Shown: positions 55,430 through 62,916 of the stretch, piece by piece | How positions within the stretch are numbered: position 1 is the first letter of the stretch | How the letters are laid out: each line of letters begins with the position of its first letter | Assembly (NCBI RefSeq): GCF_031458235.1 | Contig: NZ_JAVDYB010000001.1 | Location: forward strand, 1,318,501 to 1,382,500 | Source of the DNA: Catenuloplanes atrovinosus | GTDB taxonomy: Bacteria; Actinomycetota; Actinomycetes; Mycobacteriales; Micromonosporaceae | Reading direction: 5' to 3' | Length of the DNA stretch: 64,000 nt | Translations under genes and position numbers: made by a program | Notes under the pieces: model-generated | Database searches by the model: none | Told to the model about the DNA's origin: nothing | What the model saw: the letters and a program-made list of their open reading frames with translations, nothing else

Positions 55430-56851
55430 TCAGGCCGGCTGGGGCCGGGGCGTGATCGGCAGGTACACCCGGAACCGCGTCTCGCCCGGCTTCGACGTCA
55501 CGCGGATGTCGCCGCCGTGCTTGTTGACCACGATCCGGTACGAGATGTCCAGCCCTAGCCCGGTGCCCTCGCCCACCGGCTTCGTGGTGAAGAACGGCTC
55601 GAAGATCCGGCTGAGGTTCTCCGGCGGGATGCCGTGCCCGGTGTCGCCGACCTCGACGACCACGCAGTCGGCCTCCCGCTCGGTCCGGATGGTCAGCGTC
55701 CCGCTCTCGCCCATCGCGCCGATCGCGTTGTCCAGCAGGTTCGTCCAGACCTGATTCAGCTCCGCCGCGTAGGCCGGGATCGGCGGCAGCGTCTTGTCCA
55801 CGTCCTTGACGATCGTCACGCCCGGCGGGATCTTCGACTTGATCATCGTCATGGTGGCCCAGAGCAACTCGTGCACGTCCACCGTCTGGTACGGCGCACG
55901 GTCCAGCTGCGAGTACTGCTTGGTGGCCTTGACCAGCCCGGAGATCCGCCGGACCGCGTCGTCGATCTCCTTCATCAGCAGCTCGGTGTCGACCGTGTAC
56001 GTGATGTACCGGATCGCCAGCTCCGCGTAGTCGTCGCCGACCGCCGCGGTCACCCGGGACAGCCAGTCCGCGTCCAGCCCGCCCGCGACCAGCGTGCCCG
56101 CGAGGTCCCAGCCGCCCTCCACGCCGTGCTCGTCCAGCCAGTCGCCGAGCTCGTCCTCCGCGTCCGACGTGGCCAGCGGCGACATCTCCTCCGCGTGCGC
56201 GGCCCGCTTGACCGCGTCGTCCTGGAACCGCACCAGCTCGTGCAGCCGCGACCCGTCCAGCCGCCCGTCCGCGATCCGCGCCAGCTTGTCCCGCATGCCG
56301 GCGACCCGGCCGCGCAGCGCCTCGGTCGCCCGGACCGCGGCCGCGGCCGGATTGTTCAGCTCGTGGGTCAGGCCGGCGGAGAGCGCGCCGAGCGCGAGCA
56401 GCCGCTGCCGCTCGCCGACCACGGTGCTGACCGCGCGCTGGCCGACGAACAGACCCTCCAGCAGGTGCACGGCCATCGGGAACCAGTCGCGCATGATGCC
56501 GGCGAACGTCTCCGCGGGCAGCACCCACAGTCGCAGGTCGGTGACCGCGTGCATGCTGTGCGGGTACGTGTGCTCGCTCGTCTCGCCCACGTACGCCCGG
56601 GTGGCTCCCCCGTACGACCCGCGCTGGTCGCTCCGGGCGAACTCGACCCGGTCGCCGTTCACCAGCGCGCTCAGCGAGACCGTGCCCTCCAGCAGCACGT
56701 AGAAGCAGGTCGCCGGCTCCCCCTCGCGGAACACCGTGTCGCCCGCGGACGCGGTCTCGATGGTGCCGTTCTCCGCCAGCCAGGCCAGCTTCTCGTCGTC
56801 CAGCTTCTCGAACAGGAACAGCCCGCGCAGTTCCCCGGCCGTCAGCTTCAC
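55430..56851 (-). CDS. cNMP-binding-domain sensor histidine kinase
   Basis: A 473-aa soluble kinase. Residues 5-130 are a cyclic-nucleotide-binding-like beta barrel (DTVFREGEPATCFYVLLEG, then an atypical phosphate cassette). The dimerisation/H-box is LSAGLTHELNNPAAAAVRA with H163, here in the cyanobacterial-style HELNNP form. The catalytic domain has an N-box NLLDNAIGAM (about 365), DTGHGIP (about 400) and GTGLGLDIS. It overlaps by ATGA the upstream response-regulator/thioredoxin-reductase fusion gene, its presumed partner. No membrane helices, so it senses an internal signal. Confidence 0.9.
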   Translation of the reverse strand: MKLTAGELRGLFLFEKLDDEKLAWLAENGTIETASAGDTVFREGEPATCFYVLLEGTVSLSALVNGDRVEFARSDQRGSYGGATRAYVGETSEHTYPHSMHAVTDLRLWVLPAETFAGIMRDWFPMAVHLLEGLFVGQRAVSTVVGERQRLLALGALSAGLTHELNNPAAAAVRATEALRGRVAGMRDKLARIADGRLDGSRLHELVRFQDDAVKRAAHAEEMSPLATSDAEDELGDWLDEHGVEGGWDLAGTLVAGGLDADWLSRVTAAVGDDYAELAIRYITYTVDTELLMKEIDDAVRRISGLVKATKQYSQLDRAPYQTVDVHELLWATMTMIKSKIPPGVTIVKDVDKTLPPIPAYAAELNQVWTNLLDNAIGAMGESGTLTIRTEREADCVVVEVGDTGHGIPPENLSRIFEPFFTTKPVGEGTGLGLDISYRIVVNKHGGDIRVTSKPGETRFRVYLPITPRPQPA

Positions 56852-58506
56852 TGCGCCTCCAGGTATCGGTGGATCACGGAGACGGCCATCGCGCCCTCGC
56901 CGACCGCGGACGCCACCCGCTTCACCGATTCCGCGCGCACGTCACCGGCCGCGAACACGCCCGGCATGCTGCACTCCAGGTGGTACGGATCGCGCGGCAG
57001 CGTCCAGCCGTGCGGCCGCTGCCCGTCCGTGATCAGCGACGGGCCGGTCACGATGTAGCCGCGATCGTCGCGGGCGACCGCGCCGTCCAGCCAGTCGGTG
57101 CGCGGCTCCGCGCCGATGAAGATGAACATCCACGACGTCTCCACGGTACGCGTCTCGCCGCTCGGCAGGTCGCGCAGCGTGAGCCGCTCCAGGTGCTCGT
57201 CCCCCTCGGCCCCGATCACCTCGGTGCACGGGTGCACCACGATCCCGTCGTTGCCCTGGATCTGCTCGATCAGGTAGCTCGACATCGACCGGGTCAGGTC
57301 GGGCGCCCGGATCACCATGTGCACGCGGGACGCGTACCGGGAGAAGTAGAGCGCGGCCTGGCCGGCCGAGTTCGCCCCGCCCACGATGTAGACGTCGCTG
57401 CCCGTGCAGGACGGCGCCTCGGTCGCGGCGGAGCCGTAGAACACGCCCCGCCCGGTCAGCTCGCGCAGGCCGGGCGCGTCCAGCAGCCGGTACGACACGC
57501 CGGTCGCCAGCACCACGGTGTGCGCCGCGATCTTCGTACCGTCGCTGAAGCGCAGCACCCGGGTCGGCCCGGCCGCCTCCAGCCCGGTCACCTCGCGCGT
57601 GCTGAGCAGCTCCGCGCCGAACTTCAGCGCCTGCCGCCGCGCCCGGTCGGTCAGCTGCGCGCCGGATACCCCGTCCGGGAAGCCCAGGTAGTTCTCGATC
57701 CGGCTGGACTGGCCGGCCTGACCGCCGGTGGCCCGCTGCTCGATCAGCACCGTGCGCAGCCCCTCGGACGCGCCGTACACGGCCGCGCCCAGCCCGGCCG
57801 GCCCGGCACCGACCACGACCAGATCGTAGAAGTCCGACGCCGGCGTGGTGGACAGGCCCACGCTGCCGGCCAGCTCCGCGGTGGACGGCTTGACCAGCGC
57901 CTTGCCCTCCGGCGTGATCACGATCGGCACGTCGTCCTCGGTCGCGCCCGCGGCCGTCAGCAGCCGCTTGCCCTCCGGGTCGTCGCACAGGTGCCACCGG
58001 TACGGCACCAGGTTCCGCGCCAGGAAGTCCCGCACCTTGAACGAGGGCTCCGACCAGCGATGGCCGATCACGCGCGTCTCGGTCGACGCGGCCTCCGGCG
58101 TCGCCAGCCACGCCTCCAGCAGGCTGTCCAGCACCGGGTAGAGCTTCTCCTCCGGCGGGTCCCACGGCTTGAGCAGATAGTGGTCCAGATCCACGATGTT
58201 GATCGCGTCGATCGCGGCGCTGGTGTCCGCGTACGCCGTGAGCAGCACCCGCCGGGCCCGCGGGAACAGGTCCATCGCCTGCTCCAGGAACTGGATGCCG
58301 TTCATGTGCGGCATGCGGTAGTCGGCCAGCAGCACCGCGACCTGCTCGCCGCGCAGCTTCAGCTCGCGCAGCGCGTCCAGCGCGGACTCGCCGGAATCGG
58401 CGCGGACCACGCGATAGCGGTCACCGAACCGGCGCCGGATGTCGCGGGCCACGGCCCGGGACACCGCCGGGTCGTCGTCCACGGTCAGGATCGCGGAGTT
58501 CACCAT
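56848..58506 (-). CDS. Response regulator fused to a thioredoxin reductase-like flavoprotein
   Basis: A 552-aa fusion. Residues 1-130 are a receiver domain (ILTVDDDPAVSRAV; phospho-acceptor D62 in LLADYRMPHMNG; LLTAYAD; LLKPWD). Residues 140-215 form a linker similar to a glutaredoxin-like segment (YRWHLCDDPEGKRLL). Residues 225-550 are a thioredoxin reductase-type FAD/NADPH domain: VVVGAGPAGLGAAVYGASEGL, GGQAGQSSRIENYLGFP, and VFAAGDVR near the end. The redox CxxC is missing: the site reads SAATEAPSCTG. It is coupled to the histidine kinase downstream and a Zn-UBP gene upstream (33 bp). Probably converts a phosphorelay signal into redox or ligand binding. Confidence 0.9.
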   Translation of the reverse strand: MVNSAILTVDDDPAVSRAVARDIRRRFGDRYRVVRADSGESALDALRELKLRGEQVAVLLADYRMPHMNGIQFLEQAMDLFPRARRVLLTAYADTSAAIDAINIVDLDHYLLKPWDPPEEKLYPVLDSLLEAWLATPEAASTETRVIGHRWSEPSFKVRDFLARNLVPYRWHLCDDPEGKRLLTAAGATEDDVPIVITPEGKALVKPSTAELAGSVGLSTTPASDFYDLVVVGAGPAGLGAAVYGASEGLRTVLIEQRATGGQAGQSSRIENYLGFPDGVSGAQLTDRARRQALKFGAELLSTREVTGLEAAGPTRVLRFSDGTKIAAHTVVLATGVSYRLLDAPGLRELTGRGVFYGSAATEAPSCTGSDVYIVGGANSAGQAALYFSRYASRVHMVIRAPDLTRSMSSYLIEQIQGNDGIVVHPCTEVIGAEGDEHLERLTLRDLPSGETRTVETSWMFIFIGAEPRTDWLDGAVARDDRGYIVTGPSLITDGQRPHGWTLPRDPYHLECSMPGVFAAGDVRAESVKRVASAVGEGAMAVSVIHRYLEAQ

Positions 58507-58539
58507 GCGCTCATCCCAGCATCCGAAGGTTACGAGGGC

Positions 58540-58803
58540 TCACTTCTGCGCCCCGACCTGGTCGACGAAACACCAACGCCAGGTCTCGCCCGGCTCGATG
58601 GACTTCATGACCGGGTGCGCGGTGGCGTGGAAGTGCGCGGTGGCGTGCTTGCCCGGTGACGAGTCGCAACAGCCCACGTGCCCACAGGTGAGGCATTCGC
58701 GGAGGTGGACCCAGTCGTGCCGGCCGTTGGCGAGGCAGTCCTGGCACCCTTCGTCGCTCTGCGGCGGCGGAACGGCGGCCTGCGCGAGGTGTTCACACTT
58801 CAA
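58540..58803 (-). CDS. UBP-type zinc finger protein
   Basis: An 87-aa protein consisting of one Zn-UBP finger: CEHLAQA, CQDCLANGRHDWVHLRECLTC in parts (CQDC then HLRECLTCGHVGCCDSS), and HATAHFHATAHPVMKSIEPG. The Cys/His pattern for two or three zinc ions is complete. Eukaryotic Zn-UBP domains bind the free C-terminus of ubiquitin; bacterial versions have no known partner. It is 33 bp upstream of the response-regulator/thioredoxin-reductase fusion on the same strand, an association seen repeatedly in actinobacteria as far as I recall. Confidence 0.9.
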   Translation of the reverse strand: MKCEHLAQAAVPPPQSDEGCQDCLANGRHDWVHLRECLTCGHVGCCDSSPGKHATAHFHATAHPVMKSIEPGETWRWCFVDQVGAQK

Positions 58804-58899
58804 CGAGACTCTCCCCGAGTGAGACGTTTTCCCGCCAAGTCTGCCCGCCGCCGCCTCCGGCCGCCATATGCCAGATCACGCATGGGTACGCTGGCCGCC

Positions 58900-59364
58900 A
58901 TGACCGATGGACCCACCCAGGAGCAGGCCGACCGGGAGCTGTGGCTGCCGGAGAACGACGAGGGTCAGCTCTCCGCCGACGACACGCTCAGCGACCGCGG
59001 CCTCGACGACGATCTGGACGAGGGTTACAGCCCGCCGGAGCGCTACCGGGGCGCCACCGCGTTCGGCGTGACCGCGGAGGAGGCCCGGCAGGGCGAGTCG
59101 CTCGACGACCGGCTCCGCCAGGAGGTCCCGGACTCCTCCGGCGACGAGCCGAGCCGGGACGCGCTCGACGACGGCGAGGGCGAGGAGTCCGACGAGTTCT
59201 ACGACGCGGCCGAGACCGGTGACCGCCGCGCCGGCCGCCTGGTCGCCCCGGACGAGGGCGCCGGCGAGGACACCGAGGACGAGTCGTGGGGCAGCGACGT
59301 CGGCATCGACGGCGGCGCGGCATCCGCCGAAGAGGCGGCTGTCCACATTGTCGACAACCCGTAG
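58900..59364 (+). CDS. DUF5709 acidic protein
   Basis: A 154-aa highly acidic protein (many Asp/Glu, pI very low). The conserved stretch is ENDEGQLSADDTLSDRGLDD (about residues 17-36), then DEGYSPPERYRGATAFGVTA, the DUF5709 signature. The C-terminus AEEAAVHIVDNP is also conserved. No enzymatic motif. The ATG at 58900 fits the family start; an in-frame ATG lies at 58882. It is divergent from the Zn-UBP gene. Function unknown. Confidence 0.88.
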   Translation: MTDGPTQEQADRELWLPENDEGQLSADDTLSDRGLDDDLDEGYSPPERYRGATAFGVTAEEARQGESLDDRLRQEVPDSSGDEPSRDALDDGEGEESDEFYDAAETGDRRAGRLVAPDEGAGEDTEDESWGSDVGIDGGAASAEEAAVHIVDNP

Positions 59365-59373
59365 GCTCGCGGT

Positions 59374-60015
59374 GTGAGCGACCTCCTGCCCGAGCCGGTC
59401 GACCCCCGGCAGCTGCGCGCCTCCGACACCGACCGTGAGCGGGTGGCGGAGGTGCTGCGCGCCGCCGCCTCCGACGGGCGCATCGACCTGCACGAGCTGG
59501 ACGAGCGGCTGGGCCGCGTCTATTCGGCCCGCACGTACGGCGAGCTGGAGCCGCTGACCCGCGACCTGCCGCTGGTCGTGGCCACCCCGGCGAACACGGT
59601 GCCGGACGGCGATGTGCCCGCCTCGCGCGGCGGGCTGGCGCTGATGAGCCAGTTCGTCCGGCGCGGCCGGTGGGCGGTCGGCCGCACGTTCACCTGCCTG
59701 TCGTTCTGGGGCGGCGGCGTGATCGACCTGCGCGACGCGTACTTCGCCGAGGGCAGCACCCGGATCACCGCGGTCGCCGTCATGGGCGGCGTCGAGGTGA
59801 TCGTCCCCGAGGACGCGAACGTGCACGTCACCGGCCTGGCCGTGATGGGCGGCTTCGACCACGGGGCGAACGGCGCGGGCGCGCCCGGCGCGCCGACCGT
59901 GGTGATCGGCGGGCTCGCGTTCTGGGGCGGCGTGACCATCAAGCGCCGGCCCTCCGACGCCGAACTCAAGCGCCGCAAGCAGGAGAAGAAGCGCCTGAAG
60001 GGCCAATCCTCGTAG
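59374..60015 (+). CDS. DUF1707/LiaF-like cell-envelope-associated protein
   Basis: A 213-aa protein. Residues 12-65 are a DUF1707 domain (LRASDTDRERVAEVLRAAAS, then GRIDLHELDERLGRVYSA); residues 100-185 are a beta-helical LiaF-like/DUF2154 domain with repeated GG-x-x-I/V-DLRDA and VMGGVEVIVPEDANV motifs. The tail is strongly basic (KRRKQEKKRLKGQ). No transmembrane segment is clear. It follows the DUF5709 gene by 9 bp and starts at GTG 59374. LiaF-type domains modulate cell-envelope stress sensors; a similar role is inferred. Confidence 0.88.
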   Translation: MSDLLPEPVDPRQLRASDTDRERVAEVLRAAASDGRIDLHELDERLGRVYSARTYGELEPLTRDLPLVVATPANTVPDGDVPASRGGLALMSQFVRRGRWAVGRTFTCLSFWGGGVIDLRDAYFAEGSTRITAVAVMGGVEVIVPEDANVHVTGLAVMGGFDHGANGAGAPGAPTVVIGGLAFWGGVTIKRRPSDAELKRRKQEKKRLKGQSS

Positions 60016-60093
60016 TCGCCGGCGGTCCCGCGACCGGCACGCTCCCGCGCACGGCCGGCCAGGTCCGTCCCGCCCGGGAAACCGGTGGGCCGG

Positions 60094-60903
60094 TCAGGCC
60101 GCGCGGGCGTCCGTGGACGCCGACGCGGAGGCCATGGCCGCGCCGCCGGGGAGCACCCGCAGCCGGCCCGGGGCGCCGGCGGCCGGCGAGTCCGGGTCGG
60201 TGTCCAGCGAGAGGCGCCAGCGGGAGCCGCCGTCGCGGCGGCCGGCCGGCGGCTCGCCCGGCTCCGGCGCGGTCCGGGTCAGCGCCACCACCACGAGGTA
60301 CCCGGCCAGCACCAGCCCGTGGCTGAGCAGCCGCACCGGCTCGACCCGGCCCGCGACCAGGTCGCCGGCCGAGAGCAGCACCAGCACGGAGACGAACACG
60401 GTCAGCGTGGGCAGGATGCCGCTCGGCCGGCCACGGCGCATCGCGATCCAGGCGAAGCCGGCACCGAGCGCCAGGTTCCACGCGGCGGACTCGTTGAGCA
60501 GATGGTTCGCGCTGGCGCCGCCGACGCCGGTGTGCAGGTGCTGGACCGCGGCGATGCCGGTGATCTGCGCGACGCCGAGCACGAACTGCCCGGCGCCGAG
60601 CAGCCCGAGCAGCACCCGCAGGGCCGGCACCGGCGACCGGCGGACCGCGGCCGGGAGCGTCGGCATCCGGAACCGGCGGCGCGGCGCGGGCAGCGCGTCC
60701 AGCACCGAATCGTCCACGCCCGCGAACGTGCCGCCACCGCCGGACAGCGCGGCCATCCGGGTCACCAGCGCGGCGTCCTCCGCGTACGCCCGGCAGTCCG
60801 CGCACCCGTCCAGGTGCCGGTCCAGCGCGTCACCCGGCCCGATCTCCTCGCCGTCGAGGCGCGCGGAGATCGCATCCCGGAACGTCTCGCATCCGCCGCC
60901 CAT
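60094..60903 (-). CDS. zf-HC2 anti-sigma factor, membrane-bound
   Basis: A 269-aa protein. The N-terminal zinc finger of the ZAS/zf-HC2 type is seen in CETFRDAISARLDGE then HLDGCADCRAYAED (H-x3-C-x2-C, residues 29-36). Hydrophobic segments at about residues 92-118, 140-155, 162-182 and 190-208 span the membrane, and the C-terminus is a basic, disordered tail. Such proteins hold an ECF sigma factor inactive. The gene is divergent from a sigma factor gene at 61020, its probable partner. The signal is not evident. Confidence 0.88.
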   Translation of the reverse strand: MGGGCETFRDAISARLDGEEIGPGDALDRHLDGCADCRAYAEDAALVTRMAALSGGGGTFAGVDDSVLDALPAPRRRFRMPTLPAAVRRSPVPALRVLLGLLGAGQFVLGVAQITGIAAVQHLHTGVGGASANHLLNESAAWNLALGAGFAWIAMRRGRPSGILPTLTVFVSVLVLLSAGDLVAGRVEPVRLLSHGLVLAGYLVVVALTRTAPEPGEPPAGRRDGGSRWRLSLDTDPDSPAAGAPGRLRVLPGGAAMASASASTDARAA

Positions 60904-61019
60904 GTCCCACCGTCCCTCAGCGCCGCCCTGGCCCGTCCACCTCCATAGTCGCGCACGCCCGGTGGGAAGTTCCCGTCGCGGTGCGGACGCGCCCGGCCGG
61001 ACCGGGTAGCCTGCCAGCC

Positions 61020-61586
61020 ATGCATACCAGCGGGCCGGACGAGGCGGAGCTCACCACCTGGGCGCTGCGCGCCGGCAAGGGCGACCGGGCGGCCGCGTCC
61101 GACTTCGTCCGCGCCACCCAGCAGGGCGTGCACCGCTTCCTCGCGCACCTGGTCAGCCCCGGCGAGGCGGAGGATCTCGCCCAGGAGACCTACCTGCGGG
61201 CGATGCGCGCGCTGCCGTCCTTCGCGGCCCGCTCGTCCGCGCGGACCTGGCTGCTGGCGATCGCGCGCCGCGTCGCCGCCGACCACATCCGGTCCGTGGT
61301 CGCCCGCCCGCGTACCGCCGCGCTGGAGAACTGGGAGCTCGCCGCGGACGCGGCGGCACCGGCCGCGGACGTGGCCGACGGCGTGGTCCTCGACCACCTG
61401 CTGCGCGGCCTCGACCCGGAGCGGCGCGAGGCGTTCGTCGCCACCCAGGTGCTCGGCCTCAGCTACCAGGAGGCGGCCGAGGTGTGCGGCTGCCCGATCG
61501 GCACGATCCGCTCCCGGGTGGCGCGCGCCCGGGAGGACCTGGTGGCCGCGCTCGGCGCCCGCCGCTCCGCGCACCGCGCCGGCTAG
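61020..61586 (+). CDS. ECF RNA polymerase sigma factor
   Basis: A 188-aa sigma-70 family ECF factor. Region 2 is at about residues 25-90 (FVRATQQGVHRFLAHLV, then EAEDLAQETYLRAMRALPSF and ARTWLLAIARRVAADHIRS), and region 4 at 125-178 (LRGLDPERREAFVATQVLGL, SYQEAAEVCGCPIGTIRSRVARA). There is no extra C-terminal domain. The ATG at 61020 fits the start. Divergent from the zf-HC2 anti-sigma gene; the 116-bp spacer should carry an autoregulated promoter. Confidence 0.93.
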   Translation: MHTSGPDEAELTTWALRAGKGDRAAASDFVRATQQGVHRFLAHLVSPGEAEDLAQETYLRAMRALPSFAARSSARTWLLAIARRVAADHIRSVVARPRTAALENWELAADAAAPAADVADGVVLDHLLRGLDPERREAFVATQVLGLSYQEAAEVCGCPIGTIRSRVARAREDLVAALGARRSAHRAG

Positions 61587-61630
61587 GGCACGCCGCAGGC
61601 CGGCGAAGATCCGCCAGACACGCCCTCGCC

Positions 61631-62173
61631 CTATGCTCCGGCGACCGCGCCCCTGATCGCCATCAGCCGCAGTTCGAGTTCGTCCGCGACGATCTCGGCG
61701 AGGTATTCCAGCGACCGCAGCTGTTTGTGCTCCGGGTCGCGCGGCCTCTTGTCGATCACGTTGACCGTGCCGAGGCGGAAACCGTCACGGGTACGGATCG
61801 GCGCCGCCGCGTAGAACCGCAGTTTCAGTTCGCCGGTGACCAGCGGGTGGGCGACGGTCCGCGGATCGGTGGCCGCGTCGCGCACCACGTAGACGCCGTC
61901 GTGGCCGATGGCGGACGCGCACAGCCCCGGCTCCGCACCGATCTGGCGGACCGTGAGTCCGTAGCAGGCGGCCAGCCAGACCCGGTCCTCCTCCACCATG
62001 GTCACGGACGCTATCGGGGTGTCCAGGATGGTCGCCGCGATGTAGGCGATCCGCTCGTACGCCGGCTCCGCCGGCCGGTCGACCAGCTGGTAGCGGCGCA
62101 CGGCGGCGAGCCGTCGCGCCTCTTCCGCGGGGGTGCTGTCGAGGTACTCGTAGGTGTCGACCACGGAAACCAC
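61631..62173 (-). CDS. GAF-domain protein
   Basis: A 180-aa single GAF domain. RRYQLVDRPAEPAYERIAYI (about residues 26-45) precedes IASVTMVEEDRVWLAACYGL, EPGLCASAIGHDGVYVV and FYAAAPIRTRDGFRLGTVNVID, the usual GAF blocks. No output domain is present. The frame opens at GTG 62173; a GTG at 62164 has a better-placed AGGTGG. Bacterial stand-alone GAF proteins of this kind bind small ligands or regulate others; the ligand is unknown. Confidence 0.85.
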   Translation of the reverse strand: MVSVVDTYEYLDSTPAEEARRLAAVRRYQLVDRPAEPAYERIAYIAATILDTPIASVTMVEEDRVWLAACYGLTVRQIGAEPGLCASAIGHDGVYVVRDAATDPRTVAHPLVTGELKLRFYAAAPIRTRDGFRLGTVNVIDKRPRDPEHKQLRSLEYLAEIVADELELRLMAIRGAVAGA

Positions 62174-62294
62174 CTATTGCTCGACGTCTATGGACCTGCG
62201 GATGCCCGTCTCACGCCGATGCTAGCGGCCGGGGTGAATGCGCGGAAAGTCGACATGAGGTTTCGCGTGCACATTGCATCCCGATACCGGTTCG

Positions 62295-62732
62295 TCAGGC
62301 GCGGAGCGTGTCGATCGTCTTGGCCACCCGCCGGGCCCGCGTCTCCGCCGTCTTCGCGTCCATGATCGGCAGCACCAGCGCGCGCTTCCGGCTGTACGAC
62401 AGCGCCTCGAACGCGGCCCTGGCGTCCGGCGCGCCCGCCAGCGCGGCCGCCAGGTCGTCCGGGACCTCCACCTCGCGCGGCACGGAGTCCAGCTCGACCG
62501 TCACCGTGACCGTGTCGCCGGCGCTCACGCCCGCGCCCTTCCGGTGCTCCGCGCTCAGCGGCAGCATGAACACGCCGCCCATCACCGCGACCGTGCTCCG
62601 ATAGCCGTACCCGTTGATCGTCACGCTGACCGGCGGCTTCTTGCCCGCGCCGAGCGCCTCCACCACCTCCTCCGGCACGCGCAGCCCGGTGGCCGACTTC
62701 CCGCTCAGCAGCACTTCCGTCGTGAACTCCAT
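62295..62732 (-). CDS. DUF1905/YdeI (bacteriocin-protection-like) protein
   Basis: A 145-aa protein of the DUF1905-YdeI family. Residues 1-85 are a DUF1905 beta barrel (KSATGLRVPEEVVEALGAGK, then VTINGYGYRSTVAVMGG and LPLSAEHRKGAGVSAGD), and residues 86-145 the YdeI helices (DARAAFEALSYSRKRALV, KTAETRARRVAKTIDTLR). ATG at 62732. No neighbour suggests a pathway. Function of the family is poorly known. Confidence 0.88.
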   Translation of the reverse strand: MEFTTEVLLSGKSATGLRVPEEVVEALGAGKKPPVSVTINGYGYRSTVAVMGGVFMLPLSAEHRKGAGVSAGDTVTVTVELDSVPREVEVPDDLAAALAGAPDARAAFEALSYSRKRALVLPIMDAKTAETRARRVAKTIDTLRA

Positions 62733-62916
62733 GAGCCAATATCAACACCGCGAACCCATCGGGGGGTACGGAACGCGCGTGTCGTGCTTCGGCACCTCTG
62801 CGGGCCGGGTACCCGCTCGTCCGTACCGGCTGATGTCGATTTTGAATGTGATCCTCGGTTGTGGTCGCGGCTTACCAGGTGGGAACCCGGACGGGTGATG
62901 GGGGACAATCTCCGGC
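62733..62916. other. Leader region of tyrS
   Basis: A 184-bp divergent spacer. It has a short hairpin GTGC-TTCG-GCAC at 62784-62795 and a GCGGG/CCCGC pairing further on. I find no T-box signature and no tRNA. A promoter for tyrS is expected here. Confidence 0.4.

Noticed and set aside
62733..62916. T-box riboswitch upstream of tyrS
   Set aside because: No T-box sequence, specifier loop or antiterminator pairing is recognisable; only small GC hairpins are present.
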